Origin: Cyclobacteriaceae bacterium
GTDB taxonomy: Bacteria > Bacteroidota > Bacteroidia > Cytophagales > Cyclobacteriaceae
NCBI GenBank assembly: GCA_016787755.1
Contig: JAEUUA010000002.1
Location: forward strand, 124,001-188,000
Direction of reading: 5' to 3'
DNA length: 64,000 nucleotides
Made by a program: the position numbers and the translations under genes. The notes beneath the pieces were generated by a model. That model saw only the letters and a list, made by a program, of their open reading frames with translations, ran no database searches and was not told the DNA's origin. Of this stretch, positions 8,168 through 15,517 are shown in pieces (positions within the stretch are counted from its first letter, which is position 1; each line of letters starts with the position of its first letter).

Positions 8168-9193
8168 ATGATTAAAGTAATTTTTTTAACTCTCAGTTCA
8201 TTTATCCATCCGGCTGCACCTGCAGACTCGCTAAGAATGGAAACCATCAACGGAAAACGATTTATCATCCACAGCATTGATGAGAAGGAAACGCTCTATG
8301 CAATCTCAAGAAGATATGGAGTGTCCATCACATCTATCCTTGAAGCCAATCCAACTGCGGATGGCGGGTTATCGGTAGGTCAGCAATTGAAAGTTCCCTA
8401 CGTGCCTAAGGCAAAACCAGTTCAAACTACCACAGGTGACCGCAAACATAAAGTAGCCGCAGGCGAAACGTTGTTCTCGATTTCGAGGATGTATGATGTT
8501 TCAGTGGATGAGTTAAAGGCATGGAATAATTTAAAAGATAACGCACTTTCGCCAGGTCAGGAATTGATCATCAAAAAGAAATCGACCTCTCCTGCACTGG
8601 TAGAAATACCTACAACCAAATCCCTGAAGGGAGTTCACACGGTAGTTGCCGGTGAAACACTGTATTCCATCTCACGGCAGTACAATGTTTCGGTGCAACA
8701 ATTAAAAGAATGGAATAGCCTTGTCGCCAATGAAGTACAAATTGGGCAAACACTTTTTTTAACGCAGCCGATGAATGGAACCCCTGAGGTAAAACCAGAG
8801 GTACAGATCGCGGATGCTAAGCCAGAAGTGAAAGAAGTTGTTGTTTCAGGGCAGCCTGAAATAAAAACGCAACCCGAAGTAAAAGAAACCACGATTCGTA
8901 TTTCAGAAAAAGTTACAGGTTCTGATGAAGTGAAAGAAGGCGGACTTGCTGAGTTAATTGAGGGAACGGATGGCAACAGAAAATATCTTGCCTTGCATCG
9001 TACCGCTAAAGTAGGGACCATTCTTAAAGTAAGAAATGAATTGAACAACCGTGAGGTGTTTGTGCGCGTAGCGGGTTCACTACCTAACATTGGTATCAAC
9101 AACAACGTCATTATTAAAATCTCTAAATCTGCGTATGATCGGTTGGGCGCTATCGATCCAAAATTTAGAGTGGAGGTTACCTATTACAAATAA
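8168..9193 (+). CDS. Secreted LysM-repeat protein with C-terminal RlpA-like domain
   Basis: The 341-residue protein has a weak N-terminal signal and three LysM peptidoglycan-binding repeats at about residues 33-76, 95-138 and 155-198. Each has the ETL(Y/F)(A/S)ISR(R/M/Q)Y core. A proline/glutamate-rich linker (about 200-240) carries repeats of the type P-E-V-K. The last 90 residues (LHRTAKVGTILKVRN through KISKSAYDRLGA) match the double-psi beta-barrel-like end seen in related Bacteroidota LysM proteins and resemble RlpA. It probably binds or remodels cell-wall glycan in the periplasm. It is tightly packed with DUF4905 upstream and the OmpA-like gene five bases downstream, which fits an envelope operon. 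Confidence 0.9.
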   Translation: MIKVIFLTLSSFIHPAAPADSLRMETINGKRFIIHSIDEKETLYAISRRYGVSITSILEANPTADGGLSVGQQLKVPYVPKAKPVQTTTGDRKHKVAAGETLFSISRMYDVSVDELKAWNNLKDNALSPGQELIIKKKSTSPALVEIPTTKSLKGVHTVVAGETLYSISRQYNVSVQQLKEWNSLVANEVQIGQTLFLTQPMNGTPEVKPEVQIADAKPEVKEVVVSGQPEIKTQPEVKETTIRISEKVTGSDEVKEGGLAELIEGTDGNRKYLALHRTAKVGTILKVRNELNNREVFVRVAGSLPNIGINNNVIIKISKSAYDRLGAIDPKFRVEVTYYK

Positions 9194-9197
9194 GTTC

Positions 9198-10289
9198 ATG
9201 CGGGCCTGGGCATGCCTTTTTTTTCTTGCCATGTTGCAGCAATCGCTGGCTCAAAACCTTGTGTTTAATTCCGGATTTGAAAAGCATGATCGGTGTCCGG
9301 GTTCTTTTAATTATTCATCAAAAGGTGAATTAGCACCGGGTTGGTTTTCACCCACCACGGGCACACCCGATATGTTTCATTCGTGTAGTATTGGCGATGC
9401 AGGAGTACCCTCTAACTGGGCAGGCTATTCAAAAGCCTATACAGGTTCTGGCTATGCGGGGCTTTATGCTTACATAAGACGAGATTCTAAAACCTATCGC
9501 GAATATTTGCAGTCACCCTTGCAAGTACCGCTTGAGGCCGGAGCGAAATATCAGGTTGAGTTTTATTTTAAATTATCCTCCAATTCAAAATATAGTATTG
9601 ATCGGATCGGCTTTTTACTAACGGACTCGTTATACCAAATTCAGAATGATGAGTTTTTTCCAACTCCCGCCACCTATGAACGTGTTAACCGGGAAATCTA
9701 TACTCGGGGCAGTGGCTTGTGGACACGCTTTTCCTATGTGCATAGTGCAACGGGGGGCGAGAAATATTTAATCCTTGGTAATTTTTCCAATGACCAAAAA
9801 ACCAGGAAGCAATTAATACCCAATTCGCAAAGTACTGAGCCCATGCTGGCTACGGCTGCCTATTTTTATATTGATGACGTAAAGGTGATTAAGGTTTCCG
9901 ATGCACCAGATGCCCCGTTACTTTCCGGTTACCCGGAGATTAAAACCGATGAAGATTATGTGCTGAAGAATATTCAGTTCAAGTATAATGATTTCACGTT
10001 AATAGAATCTTCTTATCCTGAATTAAAAAAATTGGTGGACATCATGCGCTTTCATAAAACCTGGAACGTAGTGGTGAGCGGACATACCGATGATGTGGCT
10101 TCAGAGGAATATAACCTTCAGTTATCATTGTTACGTGCCGGCAGTGTAGCCGATTATTTAATCAATGCAGGCATTGATCCTTCACGCGTAAAGACGCAAG
10201 GCTTTGGCAAGCAGTTGCCGTTGGTAAAAGGAAAAGATGAATCATCGCGTGCTACCAATCGCAGGGTTGAACTCCGATTCCTTAACTGA
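9198..10289 (+). CDS. OmpA family outer-membrane/peptidoglycan-linking protein
   Basis: The open frame begins at 9090, but that start lies inside the LysM gene. The ATG at 9198 gives a good signal peptide (MRAWACLFFLAMLQQSLAQ), so a 363-residue product is chosen. The N-terminal part begins NLVFNSGFEKHDRCPG, as in Bacteroidota proteins with a carbohydrate-binding-like jelly roll. The C-terminal about 100 residues are an OmpA domain with SGHTDDVASEEYN and RVKTQGFGK, ending ATNRRVELRF, which binds peptidoglycan diaminopimelate. The Asp and Arg ligand positions of the family are present (TDD and NRRVE). The stop TGA overlaps the next ATG by one base, so translation is coupled to the TIGR02757 gene. 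Confidence 0.9.
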   Translation: MRAWACLFFLAMLQQSLAQNLVFNSGFEKHDRCPGSFNYSSKGELAPGWFSPTTGTPDMFHSCSIGDAGVPSNWAGYSKAYTGSGYAGLYAYIRRDSKTYREYLQSPLQVPLEAGAKYQVEFYFKLSSNSKYSIDRIGFLLTDSLYQIQNDEFFPTPATYERVNREIYTRGSGLWTRFSYVHSATGGEKYLILGNFSNDQKTRKQLIPNSQSTEPMLATAAYFYIDDVKVIKVSDAPDAPLLSGYPEIKTDEDYVLKNIQFKYNDFTLIESSYPELKKLVDIMRFHKTWNVVVSGHTDDVASEEYNLQLSLLRAGSVADYLINAGIDPSRVKTQGFGKQLPLVKGKDESSRATNRRVELRFLN

Positions 10290-11068
10290 TGTCCAAAAAA
10301 ATAGATTGGCTGTACCTCAAAGAATTCCTCGACTCAAAAGTTGAATTATACAATCGCCAAGAGTTTATTCCACTCGATCCAATTCTAATTCCCCATCGCT
10401 TTTCAAAAAAACAGGATATTGAAATTGCAGGTTTTTTTGCGGCTACTTTAGCCTGGGGGCAACGTATCACGATCATCAAAAAATGCAGCGAACTATTGAC
10501 CCTGATGGATAATGCTCCGCATGACTTCTTATTGAATCATGAACCCCAAGAACTAAAACCATTTGAGAAATTCAAGCACCGAACTTTCAATGGCACCGAT
10601 GCACTTTATTTTATTGAATCGTTGGCATCGTATTATCGTATACATGATTCTCTGGAAGACGCTTTTCTTGGAAATTCAGAATCGGACACTACCGAATTGG
10701 GATTAATAAATTTTCATAATATTTTTTTTAGTCTGCCCGATTTCCCGCCAAGGACAATCAAACATGTATCCACGCCAACGCGTAAGTCAGCTTGTAAAAG
10801 GTTAAACATGTATTTACGATGGATGGTTAGACAAGATGTGAGCGGAGTTGACTTTGGAATCTGGAGAAAGATCAAACCCTCACAACTTGTTTGCCCGTGC
10901 GATGTGCATGTGGAGCGCGTAGCCCGAAAACTTAGACTTATTAAGGGCAAAGGAATGAATTGGAAAACAGCGATTGAACTCACTACTAACCTTCGTAAGC
11001 TTGATTCAAACGATCCGGTGAAGTATGATTTTGCCCTTTTTGGATTGGGAATTATAGAGCGATTCTAA
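10289..11068 (+). CDS. TIGR02757 (DUF2400) family protein
   Basis: The 259-residue product belongs to TIGR02757/DUF2400, a family of unassigned biochemical function. Recognisable segments are HRFSKKQDIEIAGFFAATLA near residues 36-55, WGQR directly after it, and the C-terminal CPCDVHVERVARKL. The latter resembles part of the helix-hairpin-helix DNA glycosylase fold (endonuclease III relatives), but I see no complete catalytic Lys/Asp plus iron-sulfur cluster set. DNA repair activity is therefore only a suggestion. The start codon overlaps the stop of the OmpA-like gene by one base. Confidence 0.9.
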   Translation: MSKKIDWLYLKEFLDSKVELYNRQEFIPLDPILIPHRFSKKQDIEIAGFFAATLAWGQRITIIKKCSELLTLMDNAPHDFLLNHEPQELKPFEKFKHRTFNGTDALYFIESLASYYRIHDSLEDAFLGNSESDTTELGLINFHNIFFSLPDFPPRTIKHVSTPTRKSACKRLNMYLRWMVRQDVSGVDFGIWRKIKPSQLVCPCDVHVERVARKLRLIKGKGMNWKTAIELTTNLRKLDSNDPVKYDFALFGLGIIERF

Positions 11069-11169
11069 CAGAAACATTAATTCGAAAATATGACGAGCGG
11101 TTATGCAACACTTCAAAAAATATTTTTACCTTAAACCTTCATTTCATTCAAAATTCTACCTTATTCGCT

Positions 11170-12891
11170 ATGAATTTAAATATTGAAGCAGAAGAAAAGA
11201 ACACGTACGATGCCATTGTGGTGGGAACAGGGATCAGTGGTGGTTGGGCAGCAAAAGAACTCAGTGAGAAAGGATTAAAAACGTTAGTACTGGAGCGCGG
11301 CCGCGATGTAAAACACCCCGATTACCCAACGGCTACCAAAGATCCATGGCAATTGCCGAATGGCGATCGTCCCACTCAAGAAGCTTTAACCAATCAATTT
11401 AAGCAAGCACGCACGGGCTACACAGTCAGGCCATCAACCGCCCATTGGTTTGTTAATGATTTAGAAAATCCATACTCTGAAAAAGAAGGCAAACGGTTCG
11501 ATTGGATGCGCGGCTATCATGTGGGTGGGCGTTCACTTACGTGGGGTCGCCAAAGTTATCGTTGGAGCGATATGGATTTTGAGGCCAATGCAAAAGACGG
11601 CATTGCAATTGACTGGCCAGTTCGATACAAAGAAATTGCTCCGTGGTATGAGTACGTAGAAACCTTTGCGGGCATCAGTGGTCAGGCGGAAAACCTTCCG
11701 CAACTCCCTGACAGCAAATTTTTACCACCTATGGATTTGAACTGTGTGGAAAAGGAGTTGAAAAAATCCATGATGGATAAGTTTGGCAGAATGCTGACCA
11801 TTGGCCGGGTAGCACATGTAACGGGGCCATTAGGTCATAACCAAAGTCCACAACGCGGTTCATGCCAATATAGGAACTTGTGCAGTCGTGGCTGTCCGTA
11901 CGGAGGCTATTTTAGCAGCAATTCGTGTACGCTCCCCTCCGCTGAGCGCTCTAATAATATGACCTTACGTGCCAACTCAATCGTGTATGAAATAATCTAT
12001 GATGAGAAAAAAGGAAAGGCAACCGGAGTAAAAGTGCTGGATTCCGAAACCGGAGAAAATATTGAATACTATGCAAAAGTTATTTTCTTGTGTGCTTCTA
12101 CGATGGGTTCGACCTTTATTATGATGAATTCAATTTCCAATCGGTTCCCCAATGGATTAGGAAATGATAGTGGTGAGTTGGGTTGCAACATCATGGATCA
12201 CCATTTAGGAGTAGGCGCCAGTGGTACCATGGAAGGATTTGAAGATCAATATTATTATGGTCGCAGGGCAAATGGTGTTTACATTCCACGCTATCGTAAC
12301 ATAGGAAAAGATAAACGCGATTATTTGCGAGGCTTTGGGTATCAGGGGGGTGGCAGTCGTCAGGGGTGGAGTAGCCTGGTGGCAGAATTGTCCATTGGCA
12401 AAGAATTAAAAGATGCTGTAACTACTCCGGGCAGTTGGAGCATTGGTATTGGTGGCTTTGGCGAAATATTACCCGACCATTCCAATCAGGTAACTATCAA
12501 CCGAGACTTGAAAGACAAATATGGATTGCCCACGTTGTTGTTCGATACTGAGTTTAAGGAGAACGATTATAAAATGCGTATTGACATGGCAGCTGATGCA
12601 GCGGAGATGCTCGAAGCTGCGGGTGCAAAAAATGTGAGTTCACATGATCGTAAATCACAACATGGAGTTGGCCTAGGTATTCATGAAATGGGAACCGCGC
12701 GCATGGGTAAGGATCCTAAAACTTCGGTGCTTAACAAATACAATCAGGTGCATGCCTGTAAGAATGTGTTTGTTACGGATGGATCGTTTATGACTTCTGC
12801 TGCGTGTGTAAATCCATCGCTCACCTACATGGCATTTACCGCACGGGCAGCCAACTATGCTGTGGAAGAATTGAAAAAAGGTAATTTGTAA
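11170..12891 (+). CDS. GMC family FAD-dependent oxidoreductase (gluconate dehydrogenase-like large subunit)
   Basis: This 573-residue flavoprotein has the GMC FAD-binding fold, with GTGISGG at residues 19-25 and the acidic ribose-binding Glu at 42. A GRSLTWGRQS segment follows near residue 117, and a Cys-rich insertion CQYRNLCSRGCP lies near 232-243. The C-terminal substrate domain has the active-site His in GIHEMGTARMG (His505) and the second catalytic position in NPSLT (Asn548). It is followed 14 bases later by a gluconate 2-dehydrogenase subunit 3 family gene, the usual partner. The pair probably oxidises a sugar or sugar acid in the periplasm and passes electrons to a quinone or cytochrome. 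No cytochrome c subunit is next to it, and the true substrate is unknown. Confidence 0.92.
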   Translation: MNLNIEAEEKNTYDAIVVGTGISGGWAAKELSEKGLKTLVLERGRDVKHPDYPTATKDPWQLPNGDRPTQEALTNQFKQARTGYTVRPSTAHWFVNDLENPYSEKEGKRFDWMRGYHVGGRSLTWGRQSYRWSDMDFEANAKDGIAIDWPVRYKEIAPWYEYVETFAGISGQAENLPQLPDSKFLPPMDLNCVEKELKKSMMDKFGRMLTIGRVAHVTGPLGHNQSPQRGSCQYRNLCSRGCPYGGYFSSNSCTLPSAERSNNMTLRANSIVYEIIYDEKKGKATGVKVLDSETGENIEYYAKVIFLCASTMGSTFIMMNSISNRFPNGLGNDSGELGCNIMDHHLGVGASGTMEGFEDQYYYGRRANGVYIPRYRNIGKDKRDYLRGFGYQGGGSRQGWSSLVAELSIGKELKDAVTTPGSWSIGIGGFGEILPDHSNQVTINRDLKDKYGLPTLLFDTEFKENDYKMRIDMAADAAEMLEAAGAKNVSSHDRKSQHGVGLGIHEMGTARMGKDPKTSVLNKYNQVHACKNVFVTDGSFMTSAACVNPSLTYMAFTARAANYAVEELKKGNL

Positions 12892-12905
12892 CATCTAACT
12901 ACTGA

Positions 12906-13505
12906 ATGACTATGAATCAAATCATCGATAGAAGAGAAGCCCTTCGCAAAACTGCGCTGTTAATGGGCGCAGCGGTTTCGGCAAGTGCCCTTACGGGAAT
13001 TTTGCAAGGCTGCAAAGCCAGTCCGGAGCTTACCTACACACCCGATTTCTTTACCAAAGAGCAAGCTGAACTGGTAAGTGAATTAGCGGAAGTAATTATT
13101 CCGAAAACAGATACGCCCGGTGCCAAGGATGCCGGTGTACCGGGATTTATTGACAAGATGTTGAAGGAATGCTATAAGAAGGAAGATCAGGATGCATACT
13201 TAGCAGGCCTGGCCGAGTTTGATGCAGCGTGTAAAACGGCCCATGGAGATAGCTTCATTTACCTCGCACCCGAAAAGCAGCTTGAGTATGTAAAAGCACA
13301 AAATGAAGCCGCCCTTAAAATGGCTAAGGAAAATCCGGAAGCAAAGCGACCTTTTGTTTTATCCACGAAAGAACTTACCCTGTTGGGATTCTTTACCAGT
13401 GAGCCGGGCGCCACACAAGTGTTGCAATACGAAGCCGTGCCGGGTTCGTATAAAGGATGTATTCCATTATCCGAAGCGGGGAATGGGAAGACTTGGGCTA
13501 CTTAG
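12906..13505 (+). CDS. Gluconate 2-dehydrogenase subunit 3 family protein (Tat-exported)
   Basis: The 199-residue partner of the preceding flavoprotein starts at ATG 12906 (a second ATG at 12912 is also possible). The N-terminus has a twin-arginine pattern, DRREALRKTALLMG, followed by a hydrophobic stretch and LQGCKA. That suggests Tat export of a folded complex, possibly ending in a lipid-modified Cys. The rest matches the subunit 3 family (FTKEQAELVSELAEVIIP, and PGAKDAGVPGFID near residues 70-82). In known enzymes this small subunit carries the FAD subunit across the membrane and stabilises it. The large subunit has no signal of its own, so it is probably exported piggyback. Confidence 0.92.
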   Translation: MTMNQIIDRREALRKTALLMGAAVSASALTGILQGCKASPELTYTPDFFTKEQAELVSELAEVIIPKTDTPGAKDAGVPGFIDKMLKECYKKEDQDAYLAGLAEFDAACKTAHGDSFIYLAPEKQLEYVKAQNEAALKMAKENPEAKRPFVLSTKELTLLGFFTSEPGATQVLQYEAVPGSYKGCIPLSEAGNGKTWAT

Positions 13506-13526
13506 TAAGACCTGATATTTAAATTT

Positions 13527-13554
13527 AAAAGGCATCCGAGAGGATGCCTTTTTT
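13527..13554 (+). terminator. Rho-independent terminator after the GMC operon
   Basis: A seven-base perfect stem GGCATCC / GGATGCC with a GAGA tetraloop is flanked by AAAA and a run of six T. It lies 22 bases after the stop of the small dehydrogenase subunit. Confidence 0.93.
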
Positions 13555-13630
13555 ATGTTTAACAAGACTATAATCAGAATTTTAGTCGCACAAAGTCTAT
13601 TAAAACGAACTCAACAGAATACTGATCTTA

Positions 13631-13804
13631 GTGAACATAACCATAGAAGACAATGGTAAGGGGTTTAATCCATCAGAAGTTTCTGACGGACTGGGGCTAA
13701 ACCAAATGAAGATCAGAACGGAAAGTTTAAGTGGAAGAATTGAAATTAATAGTCAGCCCGGAAAAGGAACACTTTTGCTGATCACTGTGCCAATCCTATT
13801 ATAG
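13631..13804 (+). pseudogene. Remnant of a sensor histidine kinase (C-terminal HATPase_c part)
   Basis: Reading from GTG 13631 gives 57 residues up to a TAG. They contain an N/G1-type box ITIEDNGKGFNP, a G2-type box DGLGLNQMKIR, and the ending INSQPGKGTLLLITVP. This is the ATP lid and final strands of a NarX/DegS-type (HisKA_3 class) histidine kinase catalytic domain. The kinase should continue upstream for hundreds of residues. Instead the frame closes after nine more codons, and the terminator of the dehydrogenase operon lies 77 bases away. I see no other kinase part nearby in any frame. It is therefore a decayed or inserted gene fragment. It accounts for most of the 306 bases between the GMC operon and the anti-sigma gene; the rest shows only the terminator. 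Confidence 0.7.
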
Positions 13805-13811
13805 GATTTAC

Positions 13812-14336
13812 TTAGATAACGGAAGCTCGTTTTTGAAATAACGGCTTTAGTACTGTTCGATCCAGCACGACAAACGCTAAGGCAAGGTTCAAAATCAAAA
13901 TCCCGTTCACCAAAATTTTTCCGTTAAACGGAATACTCAAAGAAGGTGTTTTTAGCCAGTCGGTAGTTAAAGGTGAATCTAATACAAGTGGTGCAGTGGG
14001 GCCATCAAAAACTCCAGCGGATAATAAGGCTAAGGCAATTCCGGAGGCAATGAGGGAACCAAAAAATAGTAACAATCCTTTTCGCGGTGTGAAGAATGAC
14101 GCAACTGGGTTTCTATCAAGGCCGCTCATTACTTTCTGAGTGAAATTTTTGGAAGGAGTTTCCAATCGCGCCTTTTGCACAAGAACGGATTGAACCAAAC
14201 GCAATTCTTCCAGTCGTGTGTTCAACAATTCTGATTGTTGAATTTCTTCTTCTAATGATTGACAGGTTTGAGCATCCAACTCACCATCCAGGTAGCGCAG
14301 TAATTGCTCTTCTTTTTCCACTGATACCTTCTTCAT
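13812..14336 (-). CDS. Putative anti-sigma factor with two membrane spans
   Basis: The 174-residue protein begins four bases after the ECF sigma gene stop, in the classical sigma/anti-sigma order. Residues 8-50 have the anti-sigma layout EEQLLRYLDGELDAQTCQSL followed by an acidic helix, but they lack the HxxxCxxC zinc ligands. Hydrophobic spans are at about residues 86-108 and 142-162, leaving a short periplasmic loop between them. It probably holds the sigma factor at the inner membrane and releases it on an envelope signal; this is inferred from position and layout. Divergent genes controlled by the same promoter type (see 14910-14936) support an autoregulated unit. Confidence 0.82.
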   Translation of the reverse strand: MKKVSVEKEEQLLRYLDGELDAQTCQSLEEEIQQSELLNTRLEELRLVQSVLVQKARLETPSKNFTQKVMSGLDRNPVASFFTPRKGLLLFFGSLIASGIALALLSAGVFDGPTAPLVLDSPLTTDWLKTPSLSIPFNGKILVNGILILNLALAFVVLDRTVLKPLFQKRASVI

Positions 14337-14340
14337 ATCT

Positions 14341-14901
14341 CTATAAAGTTAATGCTTCTTCTTTTAATAATTTCTTTAATTCATCGCCCAACCTAAGGCG
14401 TGCTCTATGAATGCGTACTTTCAAGGTATTCATGTTTTGTCCCATCGTTTCGGCCACTTCCTCCAAAGAAAACTCTTTTATATAGAAGAGTTGGATGGCC
14501 AACCGATCGGCTTCATTTAAACTTTCCATCGCCTTGCCAACATAATGCTGCTTGTCATCGCGTTCCATCTGTTTGTCGGCTTTATCAGAGTATTCCACAA
14601 TGGTGTTTTCAATACGTTGAAAGGCCGGTTTGCTTTTACGTTTATAGCTGATGGCTGTATTAAACACTATACGATACAGCCACGTGCTAAACTTTGCTGT
14701 GCGATTAAAAGTCTTCAAGTACCGGAAGGCTTTAATGAAGGCATCCTGAGCAGCTTCTTCGGCTTCAGGGCGGTTTCCCAAAATCTTAAACGCAATGGTA
14801 AACGCATAGCTTTTATAGCCATCCACCAAAATGCTATACGGTTGTTGGTCTCCCGCCAAAATCTTATCAATCAGCGAATATTCTTCCTGTTGGGTGATCA
14901 C
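14341..14901 (-). CDS. ECF-type RNA polymerase sigma factor
   Basis: The 186-residue sigma-70 family protein has region 2 at about residues 20-90 (EAEEAAQDAFIKAFRYLKTF, then STWLYRIVFNTAIS) and region 4 at about 125-175 (LEEVAETMGQNMNTLKVRIH). There is no region 1 or 3, so it is an ECF factor. The start is a GTG at 14901. An ECF-like promoter element ends only eight bases before it, so the mRNA may be leaderless. The anti-sigma gene follows after four bases. The gene is divergent from a DUF6249 gene whose promoter carries the same element, so that gene is a likely regulon member. Confidence 0.94.
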   Translation of the reverse strand: MITQQEEYSLIDKILAGDQQPYSILVDGYKSYAFTIAFKILGNRPEAEEAAQDAFIKAFRYLKTFNRTAKFSTWLYRIVFNTAISYKRKSKPAFQRIENTIVEYSDKADKQMERDDKQHYVGKAMESLNEADRLAIQLFYIKEFSLEEVAETMGQNMNTLKVRIHRARLRLGDELKKLLKEEALTL

Positions 14902-14909
14902 GACTCTTG

Positions 14910-14936
14910 GACGCAGGTTTTGACAGGTAAGTTACA
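14910..14936 (-). promoter_or_regulatory. Putative ECF autoregulated promoter of the sigma operon
   Basis: On the minus strand TGTAAC is followed, 17 bases after the GTAAC, by CGTC. The last bases of the spacer make CCTGCGTC. This is the GTAAC/CGTC form typical of ECF sigma promoters (-35 and -10). The distance from CGTC to the GTG start is eight bases. The same arrangement occurs on the other strand at 15041-15067. Confidence 0.68.
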
Positions 14937-15040
14937 GATACTAATTAAAATTAGGTGAAGAATAAAAAGTGGCCCCGTGAATAGGTGGCGGATCGCTTTG
15001 AGTGGTGTTGACCCCTAATAGAAAAAAGTTTTTATTACCA

Positions 15041-15067
15041 TGTAACCACGCTGGTTTACCCTGCGTC
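15041..15067 (+). promoter_or_regulatory. Putative ECF promoter of the DUF6249 gene, matching that of the sigma operon
   Basis: TGTAAC and CCTGCGTC are spaced exactly as in the divergent sigma promoter (17 bases between GTAAC and CGTC), while the spacer sequence differs. The coding start ATG 15095 lies 27 bases downstream. Two independent matches in one 190-base divergent region support recognition by the local sigma factor. Confidence 0.68.
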
Positions 15068-15094
15068 ATAGAAGCAAATTTTAAATAGTATTTT

Positions 15095-15448
15095 ATGGAA
15101 GAGCAAGTTATAATTCCGGTATTAGGAATCATGTTGCCAATCATCATCACCCTTGGTGCATTTGTTATGATTGTGTATATCCGCAAATTTGAGAACATCG
15201 AGCGCATGTCGATCATTGATAAGGGGCTAAGTCCGGATCTTTTCAAGAGAGAGCGGTTTACCTCGGGTGCCCTGCGTGCGTCACTCTTATTAACAGGCGG
15301 AGGTATTGGTCTCCTGATGGGCTACCTGTTAGACAGCTTGTTTAACATGGAAGAAGTTGCCTATTTTTCAATGGTCCTGATCTTTGGTGGTATGGGGCTT
15401 GGTCTCTCGTACCTTATTGAAGAGAAGAAAGCAAAAGAGGAAAAATGA
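15095..15448 (+). CDS. DUF6249 family small membrane protein
   Basis: The 117-residue protein has three predicted membrane spans (about 5-27, 64-86 and 90-108) and a charged cytoplasmic tail EEKKAKEEK. Between spans 1 and 2 is the family motif RKFENIERMSIIDKGL. DUF6249 proteins are often found beside ECF sigma genes in Bacteroidota, and here the gene is divergent from one and has a matching promoter element. The function is not known. A role as target or part of the envelope stress circuit is inference. It converges with the DASS symporter gene, with a stem-loop in the 69-base gap. Confidence 0.85.
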   Translation: MEEQVIIPVLGIMLPIIITLGAFVMIVYIRKFENIERMSIIDKGLSPDLFKRERFTSGALRASLLLTGGGIGLLMGYLLDSLFNMEEVAYFSMVLIFGGMGLGLSYLIEEKKAKEEK

Positions 15449-15478
15449 TGAATTAGAATTAAAAAGCATGAATGGCGA

Positions 15479-15508
15479 AGTACAAATTCGTACCTCGTCA
15501 TTTGTACT
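15479..15508. terminator. Stem-loop between convergent genes
   Basis: AGTACAAAT and ATTTGTACT form a 9-bp perfect stem with a 12-base loop between the DUF6249 and DASS genes. There is no strong T run on either side, so termination is likely but not certain. Confidence 0.5.
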
Positions 15509-15517
15509 CTATCATAT

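Noticed and set aside
9090..9197. Extended N-terminus of the OmpA-like protein
   Set aside because: It overlaps the LysM gene, and the ATG at 9198 starts a proper signal peptide.
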